A program made the position numbers and the translations under genes. Positions 37,170 through 45,545 of a stretch of 64,000 bases of DNA are shown here, one piece after another. How positions within the stretch are numbered: position 1 is the first letter of the stretch; each line of letters opens with the position of its first letter. The notes under the pieces are model-generated. The model did no database searches. It had not been told where the DNA came from and saw only the letters and a program-made list of their open reading frames with translations. The DNA is from Fuerstiella marisgermanici. Its GTDB lineage: Bacteria > Planctomycetota > Planctomycetia > Planctomycetales > Planctomycetaceae. The stretch lies in contig NZ_CP017641.1 in assembly GCF_001983935.1 (NCBI RefSeq), forward strand, positions 744,001-808,000. Direction: 5' to 3'.

Positions 37170-38426
37170 TTGCCGACCTCGCGACGAAAATTCCTCAAAA
37201 CTGCTGCTGCTTCCGGCCTCATCATGGGCAAGGCGCCCTATGGTTTTGCTCGCCAGCGTCGAGTCCTGAGGGTACTCGGAACACATGTCACTCTTCAGGA
37301 ACCTTTGCGGCGACAGGCCGAGAAGGATCTTGGAATCGAGATTCAGTTTTCACCGGGCGGAAGCGCTCGAGTGCTGCATCAGGCGGCCACACGCCCGCAG
37401 TCCTTCGATCTATACGAACAGTGGTCGAACAGCATGAACATCCTGTGGCAGGCCGGCTCCATTCAGGCCCTTGACACCGACCGACTGACTTACTGGGACG
37501 AAATTAACGACCTGACTCGAACAGGCAAGCTAACGCCCAGAGCAAAAGTCGGAGCGGGCGATGCGCCGAATAAGCTGCTCTACGTTCAGCGGGATAACAG
37601 CATTGGCTCGAACGAAACACGTCGAGTCAGCTTTCTTCCGTACGTCCACAACGTCGATTCATTTGGCTACAACGCAGCGGTTGTGCCAAGGGGGAAAGCC
37701 TACGAAACAGAAAGCTGGAGTTGGCTGCTGGACGACCGATGGAGAGGCCGCGTTGCTCTTGTTAATGAGCCCACAATCGGCCTGTTTGACGCGGCGCTCG
37801 CGGTTCAGGCCGCCGGCTTAGTAAAGTTTGAAGACATCGGCAACCTGACCAGAGCCGAAGTTGATTCGCTGTTTAAGGTGTTGGTCGAACTACGGCGAGC
37901 TGGCCACTTTCGCGGAATCTGGAACAGCGTACCGAACTCCGTCAACCTAATGGCGAGAGGCGAAGCTGTGGTCGAAAGCATGTTTTCACCTGCCGTGTTT
38001 GCACTCAGGGGCAAGGGAATTGACTGCGTCTACGCTTCGCCCAAAGAAGGCTATCGCGCCTGGCATGGAGTGATGTGTTTGTCAGCGGCTACCAATGGAC
38101 CCGCCAAAGACGCCGCCTACGAATTCATGAACTGGTGGCTGTCCGGTTGGCCCGGCGCATTCATTGCCCGCCAGGGCTACTACATCTCCAATCCCGAACG
38201 GTCACGCAAGCACCTTCGCCCCGAAGAGTGGGAGTACTGGTACGAAGGAAAACCGGCAGCCACCGACTTGAACGGAACGGACGAGAAGACCGTAGTTCGC
38301 AAAGGCGAAGTACGCGATGGCGGATCTTACCTGCGGCGTTTTAGCAACATAGCCGTTTGGAACACAGTCATGGACACGTACGAGTATTCACTGCCCAATT
38401 GGAATCAGTTTCTGTCGGCAACCTGA
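37170..38426 (+). CDS. Tat-exported polyamine-type extracellular solute-binding protein
   Basis: A 418-residue periplasmic protein related to PotD/PotF-like binding proteins. SRRKFLKTAAASGLIMG is a twin-arginine signal. VTLQEPLRRQAEKDLGIEIQFSPGGSARVLHQAA and the later FGYNAAVVP, SWSWLLDDRWRGRVAL, and AYEFMNWWLSGW segments fit the family. It starts at TTG (37170) preceded by CAGGGA. No ABC permease or ATPase is in the window; both neighbours are histidine kinases on the same strand. It may act as a ligand-presenting partner of a kinase. That is inference; an orphan transport component is the alternative. Confidence 0.87.
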   Translation: MPTSRRKFLKTAAASGLIMGKAPYGFARQRRVLRVLGTHVTLQEPLRRQAEKDLGIEIQFSPGGSARVLHQAATRPQSFDLYEQWSNSMNILWQAGSIQALDTDRLTYWDEINDLTRTGKLTPRAKVGAGDAPNKLLYVQRDNSIGSNETRRVSFLPYVHNVDSFGYNAAVVPRGKAYETESWSWLLDDRWRGRVALVNEPTIGLFDAALAVQAAGLVKFEDIGNLTRAEVDSLFKVLVELRRAGHFRGIWNSVPNSVNLMARGEAVVESMFSPAVFALRGKGIDCVYASPKEGYRAWHGVMCLSAATNGPAKDAAYEFMNWWLSGWPGAFIARQGYYISNPERSRKHLRPEEWEYWYEGKPAATDLNGTDEKTVVRKGEVRDGGSYLRRFSNIAVWNTVMDTYEYSLPNWNQFLSAT

Positions 38427-38519
38427 TGTGATGAGACCACCAGTATCAAATTGCCCGAAGCCAGTGCGTCAGAGTCATCAGATGCGGGCGTGGTCAACCG
38501 CTTATTCGGCGAGAATCCC

Positions 38520-40358
38520 ATGAACTCACTTCGATCAAAAATCTATGTCGGTTTTGCCGTCATCGTCGCTCTCCTGGCGGTGGTTGGACTGATCGGCTAT
38601 TCCGGCGTCAGTCGACTTTACAGCCTATCCAGCGAAATGCATCGCATATCCGCGGTCAATGCCGTCGTGCTGACAATCGATCGCGATGTTCAGGAGCTGC
38701 AGTTGCGAGTCGGCCGCTATATAGCTGCTGGAAACGAATCGCTGCGAGACGACATCGTCTCGCTAAACGATCGATTGGTGGCAGTTATTAACGACCGCGC
38801 GACAGGCGAGACCGATCCGGAGTTGCAGAGCTTGTTTAAGAGAATGTCAGAGCATCTCCCCGAATACAAACTGCATTTCGATTCGGTCATTGAAGAACGA
38901 CAGGTCCGATCCGACCTCGTACAAAACCAATTGCCTCACCAGTCTGCAATCATTGAACTGAACCTTAGCACGCTGTCCGCAGGGTCTAAGAATCAACAAT
39001 CGAAGAACGAACAAAATCTTGCCGTGTTGCGTTGCGAATCGCTCTTCTCTCAGGCGGAGAAGCTGCTGCTTCGATACTACGTGGCGGCGGACTCTAAGTT
39101 TGTAAACGAAGCTTTGGATCATTTGGATTCGGCCGTCGCCAGCTTACAGACGGTCGAATTCCAACCTGAAGACCGTGTCATTCGCCAAAAGGCCGTCGCG
39201 GCGCTGCGGGAATACAAACGGATTGGCGTCCGAGCCATTCAGGCGACTCGCAGCTATCTGTTTCTGGTCAATGTCGTGATGGCGGGCGAAGCTTCCGAGG
39301 TGACCTATTACTCCGACAAGCTGCGCCAGCTATCGGCGGAACGTCGGCAGTCGATTTCTGCAGATATTGCGAGCACCGTAACCCGCGTGCGTCAGATGAC
39401 CGGTTTGGGAATTGGCATCGCCGTCATTCTGGCGGTGCTCATCGCCGGACGACTTGCGGTCCTGATTTTGCAGCCAGTCACGCGTCTGACATCTACATTC
39501 GAACGGCTCGCTGCAGGTGAAACTGTTGTTGAGATTCCCGAAACGCATCGCAGGGACGAAATCGGACAAATGGCAATGGCTGCGGGCGTCTTCAGCAGCA
39601 GGAATTTGGAGCAAAAGCAATTGCTGACTAAGTCAGAACAGTTGTCCGCAGAACTTGTCACGAAAGCTGAAGAACTAGAGGCCACTAACTCTGAATTGGA
39701 TAGTTTCGTCTATGTTGCATCACACGATTTGAAATCGCCGTTGCGTGCCATCCGACAATTGGCGATGTGGATTGACGAAGATTCTGGGCACCTTCTTCCC
39801 GAAGCATCAGTGAAACATTTCCGTACTATGCAGTCGCGCGTCCGGCGAATGGAACGGTTGCTTGATGATCTACTGAACTTTTCACGGGTCGGACGAACAA
39901 ACAGCATGCCTGAAAAAGTAGATCTTGCGGAGACGTTTCGTGGCATTGTCGAGATGACAGACAATCCGCATGGCATTTCAATCCGTATCGACGATGCATT
40001 GCCCACAATTTTTACGGAACGAATTCCTTTGGAGCATGTGCTGATGAACCTGTTGGGGAACGCCATCAAACACAACGACAAAAAGGAACACGGCGTGGTG
40101 GAAGTGACCTGCCGGCAGCATGATGACGGCTTTCTGATTCAGGTTTGCGATAACGGCCCCGGCATTGACCCGCAGCATCACGACCGCGTATTTCAAATGT
40201 ACCAGCGTGTTGGTGACCCAAATGTCGAAGGCAGTGGCATGGGACTGGCGATAGTGAAAAAGCAGGCACAACGGCAGGGCGGCGCGATTCGGGTGGATTC
40301 GAACGAAGGCCCCGGCGTAACTTTTTGTCTGACGTGGCCCGCCACTCTTGCCCGTTGA
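38520..40358 (+). CDS. HAMP-domain sensor histidine kinase
   Basis: A 612-residue membrane kinase. Helix 1 is residues 8-30 and helix 2 about 290-312 (GLGIGIAVILAVLIAGRLAVLIL), enclosing a helical sensor region of about 260 residues. HAMP (PVTRLTSTFERLAAGETVVEIP) follows, then HisKA (SHDLKSPLRA, His near 402) and HATPase (NLLGNAIKH, DNGPGIDP, GSGMGLAIVKK). ATG at 38520 is preferred to an earlier TTG at 38451. The sensor region resembles four-helix-bundle or CHASE3 types; I cannot decide. It follows the binding-protein gene by 93 bases, which fits joint ligand sensing. Confidence 0.89.
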   Translation: MNSLRSKIYVGFAVIVALLAVVGLIGYSGVSRLYSLSSEMHRISAVNAVVLTIDRDVQELQLRVGRYIAAGNESLRDDIVSLNDRLVAVINDRATGETDPELQSLFKRMSEHLPEYKLHFDSVIEERQVRSDLVQNQLPHQSAIIELNLSTLSAGSKNQQSKNEQNLAVLRCESLFSQAEKLLLRYYVAADSKFVNEALDHLDSAVASLQTVEFQPEDRVIRQKAVAALREYKRIGVRAIQATRSYLFLVNVVMAGEASEVTYYSDKLRQLSAERRQSISADIASTVTRVRQMTGLGIGIAVILAVLIAGRLAVLILQPVTRLTSTFERLAAGETVVEIPETHRRDEIGQMAMAAGVFSSRNLEQKQLLTKSEQLSAELVTKAEELEATNSELDSFVYVASHDLKSPLRAIRQLAMWIDEDSGHLLPEASVKHFRTMQSRVRRMERLLDDLLNFSRVGRTNSMPEKVDLAETFRGIVEMTDNPHGISIRIDDALPTIFTERIPLEHVLMNLLGNAIKHNDKKEHGVVEVTCRQHDDGFLIQVCDNGPGIDPQHHDRVFQMYQRVGDPNVEGSGMGLAIVKKQAQRQGGAIRVDSNEGPGVTFCLTWPATLAR

Positions 40359-40748
40359 AAAAATTTATGGTTGGCCCAATCGATCGTTGCGGGACCACGG
40401 CCGCAGTTCCGGTTCGTCCATGAATCTGCATCGGCAGCTTCGCTGGTTTTCAACTTGCGTAGTACTTTGGGTCACTGGTGCGGAATTTCGGCATTTTACC
40501 CAGCCTGTAGTCATCACCCTTGTGGCACGCATCTTTAGCGGCGATTGGCAAATTCGATTGCTGTGTGGATAGATTCGCCCGGCTCACGACAATCGCCAGC
40601 GCACACTTCAATTGTCTGGCTTAGTTCAGCTCGAAACACGTATCGAAAGCCTCTGGAACACGCTGGCAGCTAATACTGCCGCCCCATTTTCACGGCACTC
40701 AAATACACCCATCAGAGTCGCCAACCCCCAAAATCCGAATGAGTTTCC
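40359..40748. other. Intergenic region inside the signalling island
   Basis: A 390-base gap between two co-directional genes. Two short open frames here have no credible composition or ribosome-binding site. No hairpin terminator or repeat is seen. Confidence 0.45.
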
Positions 40749-41648
40749 ATGCCAACAGTTCGCAATCACATCACGCTCACGTCACAGTCGCCGAACCCGC
40801 CAGACCAATTGGTAAGTCCGGTGACGTCCATCCGTGCTCTGGTCGTCGAAGACGACGAGTTGGACGCTCAGATTGTTCAGCGGGCACTCAGAAATACGGA
40901 ACAGGTTGCGTATCACGTCGAACATGTACGCAATCTGTCTAATGCCTATAAGAGAATCTTTAATTCATCGTTTGACGTTGTGCTCCTTGATCTGGGCCTG
41001 CCTGATGGTTTCGAACTGAACGGCCTGAGCCGGCTTGTTAGCCTGCTGGAAGTGCCCGTCATTGTGCTGACTGGCAATGAGGGCAGTGAAATTGCTGTCG
41101 AGGCGTTGGCCTGTGGAGCACATGATTTTGTGGCAAAGTCAGAGAATCTGAGCGTGATTCTGCCGCGTGTTATTTCATATACTATTCAAAGGCACAGAAC
41201 TCAGGCAGAACTGGCTCGCACTGAACAACTGCTGTCGGTTCAGGGAGAATTCGCAAAACTCCAATCGGCAAATATTCAGCAACGCCTGGATTCGGCCAGT
41301 CTTCTGGCGACGTTTGCTTCTGATTCAAAGCAGTGCATCGCGCTGATTCAGTCGGAAGGGGTGATCGAGTGGGCAAACGACTCGTTCGAGGCTCGCTATT
41401 CGGCGAATCCTGGCGAGCTAAATCACAGATCACTGGATCAGATTTTAACAGATCTTCAGGGCAGGCAATGGCACGAAGAGCTTCAGATCGCCATGGATGC
41501 TTCTGAATCCTTTGAACTCGTGTGGAGGTCGGAGAATGGCTCCGGCGATGAGCTCTGGAATCGCATTGAACTTGTTCCGACACAACAGCCGTCGACCACT
41601 AACCAGCGGTTCTTGTTCTCCCTCACTGTAGACGTGATACCTCGTTAG
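40749..41648 (+). CDS. Response regulator with PAS-like output region
   Basis: A 299-residue cytoplasmic protein. After an unstructured start, residues about 28-150 form a receiver (VVEDDELDAQ acidic pocket, VVLLDLGLPDG with the phospho-Asp, VIVLTGN and DFVAKSE with the conserved Thr and Lys). A coiled coil leads to a PAS-like domain (about 185-295: CIALIQSEGVIEWANDSFEARYS). There is no DNA-binding or cyclase domain, so it probably relays signals by protein contact. It lies between membrane kinases and the Rcp1-like regulator on the same strand. Confidence 0.83.
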   Translation: MPTVRNHITLTSQSPNPPDQLVSPVTSIRALVVEDDELDAQIVQRALRNTEQVAYHVEHVRNLSNAYKRIFNSSFDVVLLDLGLPDGFELNGLSRLVSLLEVPVIVLTGNEGSEIAVEALACGAHDFVAKSENLSVILPRVISYTIQRHRTQAELARTEQLLSVQGEFAKLQSANIQQRLDSASLLATFASDSKQCIALIQSEGVIEWANDSFEARYSANPGELNHRSLDQILTDLQGRQWHEELQIAMDASESFELVWRSENGSGDELWNRIELVPTQQPSTTNQRFLFSLTVDVIPR

Positions 41649-41785
41649 ATGGCGATTTCAGGCGGCAGAATGCAACGTCAATATGACAGGATTGGCGGCG
41701 AACGAGAGACAATGTCCGAGTCTGACTTCTGCAGATAAGGTGCGAAACAGCTAGTCAAGTCTGTTCAAGTAAGAAGATAACTGCC

Positions 41786-42214
41786 ATGACAGAACAAAAC
41801 GCTACAGTCCTGATCGTTGAAGACGACGAAGTCGATGTGGAATTGGTCACGCGTGGGCTGAAGAAACGTAGTCTTCCGTTCGGTATTCACGCAATGACAG
41901 ACGGCAGTACAGCATTGGAATTCATGCGTCGGAAGATGCCAACTGATGAGCAACAACGCTTGATCGTATTACTCGACCTGAACATGCCGCGAATGAATGG
42001 CCATGAATTTCTGGCAGAGCTCCGCCGTGATGAATCGCTCCGGAAGACGATCGTGTTCGTTCTCACGACATCGTCTCTTGAGGCAGACAGGTCCCAGGCT
42101 TACGACAACAATGTCGCGGGATACTTCGTGAAGTCCAATATGGATGGACTGTTGGATATGCTGGGCATCTACGCGGACCACGTTGAGTTCCCGTCACTTT
42201 CTTCCGCCGGTTGA
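41786..42214 (+). CDS. Single-domain response regulator (Rcp1-like)
   Basis: A 142-residue stand-alone receiver. VLIVEDDEVDVELV gives the acidic pocket, IVLLDLNMPRMNG the phospho-acceptor Asp, FVLTTSS the conserved Thr/Ser and GYFVKSN the Lys. The longer beta4 region and LNMPRMNG motif match regulators paired with phytochrome-type kinases (Rcp1 group). No output domain is present, so it acts by protein interaction. It precedes the FixL-like kinase on the same strand by 325 bases; pairing is inferred. Confidence 0.9.
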   Translation: MTEQNATVLIVEDDEVDVELVTRGLKKRSLPFGIHAMTDGSTALEFMRRKMPTDEQQRLIVLLDLNMPRMNGHEFLAELRRDESLRKTIVFVLTTSSLEADRSQAYDNNVAGYFVKSNMDGLLDMLGIYADHVEFPSLSSAG

Positions 42215-42539
42215 GCCAATGCAATTGTTGTTGCAACTGCCTGTGGACCGAACACTGATACGTCCACATGGGGCGGTCGACCGTTGCTGACGCCATGTTT
42301 TCGGCTGAAAATTGTCTGGCGGTGTCATACACTGCCGCACTCGGCACAGCAACTATTCCCAAGCGTTCATGCACCAACAACTTCCATTGTGGCATGCCCA
42401 CGTGAGCCCACTCTTGCTAAAGGCTCAAGGAACGGACACCGCACATGTCCATCCATGAAGAACGTGTGCGCGAACACGCCTGAGTCTGAAACCGGCGGGG
42501 ATCATCAGCCTGTCAGGTCTCACCCATGGAGTTGCGCAA
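42215..42539. other. Intergenic region upstream of the FixL-like kinase
   Basis: A 325-base gap with no recognisable RNA, repeat or terminator. It should hold the kinase promoter. Confidence 0.4.
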
Positions 42540-44057
42540 ATGAAGACAGATCTTCCCAACCTGCGGAACATTGACGACCATCTGCTGTTGCGCGCCGTGT
42601 TGAACAATGCTGTTGACGGCATCATTACGATCGATGAATCCGGAATCATGGCGGCCGTGAATCCGGCCGCTGAAGAGTTGTTCGGATATTCAGCTCAGGA
42701 AATGATTGGGCAGAACGTCAAGATGCTCATGCCATCTCCCTATCATGAGTCTCATGATCGTTACCTTGCAAACTATGCAAGAACGAATAAACCGCAGATC
42801 ATTGGAGTTGGCCGTGACGTGCGGGGGCGGCGGAAAGACGGGACCAGCTTCCCACTTTATTTGGCGGTCAGCGAAGTTCGTTCCGGGGATCGACGCATCT
42901 TTACCGGGTTTCTGCACGACCTGACCGAATTGCGGAAAGCCGAAGACCAGGCCACGAGACTTGGCCGAATCATTGAAAGCAGTTTGAACGAGATTTATAT
43001 CTTTGACCTGGAGACGTTCCGCTTCGTGTTTATGAACCACGGCGCTGCAGATAACCTGGGCTACACGATTGACGAGTTGATGCATATGTCTCCCTTGCAT
43101 GTCAAGCCTGAATTCACTCGTGAATCGCTAGAGGAAAAAATTGAACCGTTGCTGTCAGGAGAAAAGACCGTTGTGCAGTTCAATACTGTTCATCTACGGC
43201 GCGACAAATCCCGATACGACGTGGCAGTTCGCCTGCACACGACTAGCTGGTTTGATCGCCCCGCAATCGTGGCCATCGTTGAGGACATTTCCGAAAAGTG
43301 CGAGTCTCAACGACGCCTTCTGCAATCCGAACGGCTGGCGGCGATCGGTCAGGTTGTGACAGGACTGGCTCATGAAAGTCGGAATGCGTTGCAACGGTCG
43401 CAAGCGTGTCTGGATATGTTGACATTGGACCTGGAAGGGCAACCCGAACAGTTGGAGCTGACCAACAGAATTCGCCGCGCCATGGACGACCTGCACCGTC
43501 ATTATGAGGAAGTTCGCAACTACGCGGCACCGATTAACCTTGAATGGCGTCGCACAGATATACGAAATCTCATTCAACAGACATGGCAACATCTGGAATC
43601 TGTCAGAAGCGAACACCGGTGTGAAATCGTAGTGCCTGACGGCGCTGAGGACTCAACCTGTGACGTGGATAGCCATCGTCTGGAGCAGGTCTTCCGCAAC
43701 ATCATGGAAAATGCTCTGGCGGCGTGTCCTGATGCAGGCCGATTGACTGTGTCCTGCATCGAAGTCACAGAGGCCCATCAACCGTGCCTGCGCATTGCGT
43801 TTCAGGACAGCGGGCCGGGATTTACAGCGGAAAGTGCAGAGAACGTTTTTGTCCCATTCTTCTCAACGCGGCAAAAGGGGACAGGGTTGGGAATGGCCAT
43901 CTGCAAACGCATCGTGGAAGCTCACAATGGCAGAATAGAAGTGGGCAACCACGCAGACGGCGGGGGAGAAGTTGTCGTTGTGCTGCCGCGGAAGCGGGCC
44001 AGTATCGAATTGCGAGACGTCGCGCCAGATCTGCCCAGCCCACGCCACTCGTCGTAA
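42540..44057 (+). CDS. FixL-like haem-PAS sensor histidine kinase
   Basis: A 505-residue cytoplasmic kinase. PAS-1 (residues about 12-130) reads like the oxygen-sensing domain of FixL: LFGYSAQEMIGQNVKMLMP, then SHDRYLANY with His72 at the haem-ligand position, and IIGVGR with Arg92 at the distal position. The His-to-Arg spacing of 20 equals His200-Arg220 of Bradyrhizobium FixL. PAS-2 (about 140-255) follows, then HisKA (GLAHESRNALQ, His278) and HATPase (NIMENALAAC, DSGPGF, GTGLGMAICKR). It probably senses O2, CO or NO. The output regulator is unknown; an Rcp1-like receiver lies just upstream. Confidence 0.88.
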   Translation: MKTDLPNLRNIDDHLLLRAVLNNAVDGIITIDESGIMAAVNPAAEELFGYSAQEMIGQNVKMLMPSPYHESHDRYLANYARTNKPQIIGVGRDVRGRRKDGTSFPLYLAVSEVRSGDRRIFTGFLHDLTELRKAEDQATRLGRIIESSLNEIYIFDLETFRFVFMNHGAADNLGYTIDELMHMSPLHVKPEFTRESLEEKIEPLLSGEKTVVQFNTVHLRRDKSRYDVAVRLHTTSWFDRPAIVAIVEDISEKCESQRRLLQSERLAAIGQVVTGLAHESRNALQRSQACLDMLTLDLEGQPEQLELTNRIRRAMDDLHRHYEEVRNYAAPINLEWRRTDIRNLIQQTWQHLESVRSEHRCEIVVPDGAEDSTCDVDSHRLEQVFRNIMENALAACPDAGRLTVSCIEVTEAHQPCLRIAFQDSGPGFTAESAENVFVPFFSTRQKGTGLGMAICKRIVEAHNGRIEVGNHADGGGEVVVVLPRKRASIELRDVAPDLPSPRHSS

Positions 44058-44279
44058 CCGCAGATAGAGCTGCGGCGTCGCTTCCTGGACCCGACAATGG
44101 GTAACACAAAGGCCTGACCGGTCCGGCGATTCGTGGCCCCGGTAGAATTTAGTTGAACCGTTTCTGTGCCTCTTGGGTTTCAGCAAATCTCGTTGCCTTG
44201 TGGCCGCGGAACAAGCGTCTCGGGCTATGAGGGCTGTTTGTTACGAGCCCGAACCGTCCACAACAAAAGGTAAACTGCT

Positions 44280-44738
44280 CTATGTTTGTGACGGTGGAAG
44301 TGTCACGACGTAGAACCAGTAGTTGCGAATCTCTCGAAGAATCTCTCCGAACTTTACAATATCCACTGGCTTGGTGACGTAGGAGTTGGCCTTGTATTTG
44401 TAGCTCGCGAGCACGTCTCGTTCATCATCTGAGGTTGTAAACACCACAATCGGGATTGTGTCCAATAAAGGATCTTCCTTCACTGCCGCCAACACTTCTC
44501 TGCCATTCATTCGGGGCATGTTCAAATCGAGAAGAATTAGATCGGGACGAACCGCGTCCGCAAATTCGTCCTCACGATTAAGAAATTTCATGGCATCAAT
44601 GCCGTCAGCGACTCGCACAAGCGTGTTAAGAATCCGGTCCTTTTCCAGTGTTCGGTTAATGAGATTGACGTCGTCAATATCGTCTTCGACAAGCAGGATG
44701 TCGATGGGACGCGGTGACGGCAATGCCGAATCAGTCAT
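44280..44738 (-). CDS. Single-domain response regulator (Rcp1-like), partner of the interrupted kinase
   Basis: A 152-residue receiver. LLVEDDIDDVNLINR, LILLDLNMPRMNGREVL (phospho-Asp), VVFTTSDDERDVL and ANSYVTKPVD (Lys) supply all receiver motifs. The NWFYV-like C-terminal extension (REIRNYWFYVVTLP) is typical of Rcp1-type regulators. Its ATG overlaps the stop of the ETR1-like kinase gene by four bases (ATGA), so the two were translationally coupled and are the likely cognate pair. With the kinase broken by an insertion sequence, its input is now uncertain. Confidence 0.91.
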   Translation of the reverse strand: MTDSALPSPRPIDILLVEDDIDDVNLINRTLEKDRILNTLVRVADGIDAMKFLNREDEFADAVRPDLILLDLNMPRMNGREVLAAVKEDPLLDTIPIVVFTTSDDERDVLASYKYKANSYVTKPVDIVKFGEILREIRNYWFYVVTLPPSQT

Positions 44739-45545
44739 GCCTGGGCTCCTTGTGAATCCATGTTCAGAGTGAAATAGAATGTGGTTCCGGATTTACCATC
44801 TGAGTCAACCCAGATCCTACCTCCGAACCGTTCAACGATACGCTTACAGATAGCCAGTCCAATGCCCGTTCCGCTGTATGCAGTCCGTCCATGCAGGCGC
44901 TGGAAGATCTCAAATACCTTGTCGAAGTAACGTGGTTCAATGCCGAGGCCGTTATCTTTGACGAAGCATTCCACCTGTGAATCGACAACGCGGTTGCCAA
45001 TATGGACTGTCGGTCTTGCCTCATCGCAGTACTTGATTGCGTTGCTAATAAGGTTCTGGAAAAGGCGTGTTAGCTGTCCGGCATCCGCGACCACTGCTGG
45101 AAACGTATCGCACTTGATGACAGAATTGCTCTCTTGAATCGTCAGTTCAAGATTTTCTAACGCGGCTTGCAGGCACTCGTTTGCATCCACAAGGGAGAGC
45201 GGTCTACCAAGTGTCGTCACACGAGAAAATGTCAGCAGGTCGCCCACGAGAACCTTAAGACGCTCTGCACCATCGATAACAACATCGATATCGCGGCGTG
45301 CATCTGGATTCAGGTTTTCCGCGTCCTCCAGCAACAACTGGGCGTACGAAGTGATTTTTCGCAGTGGTTCCTGAAGATCATGAGACGCGACGTACGCGAA
45401 CTGCTCCAATTCACGATTACTCGTGGTCAATTGATCGTTTAACCGGGTAAGTTCAGCTTCTCGCCGTTTGTGCTCCGTAACATCGTGTGCTTCTTTGATG
45501 AGGAACACGACATTGTTGCAATTGTCCTCCACCGGAGTCACAGAA
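44735..45545 (-). pseudogene. C-terminal fragment of an ETR1-like histidine kinase (HisKA + HATPase)
   Basis: This is the 3' part of the kinase broken by the insertion sequence at 45546-47116. It begins in the second PAS domain (VTPVEDNCNNVVFLIKEAHD), then HisKA of the phytochrome type (ASHDLQEPLRKITSYAQLL) and a complete HATPase (NLISNAIKY, DNGLGIEP, GTGIGLAICKR). A frame starting inside the insertion sequence (GTG at 45619) could express it as an input-less kinase. Removing the element and one copy of the 8-bp duplication joins it in frame to the fragment at 47117-48287. Confidence 0.88.
45538..45545. repeat. Target-site duplication, left copy
   Basis: TCACAGAA immediately left of the insertion sequence; identical to 47117-47124. 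Eight bases is the normal duplication length of the IS66 family. Confidence 0.93.
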
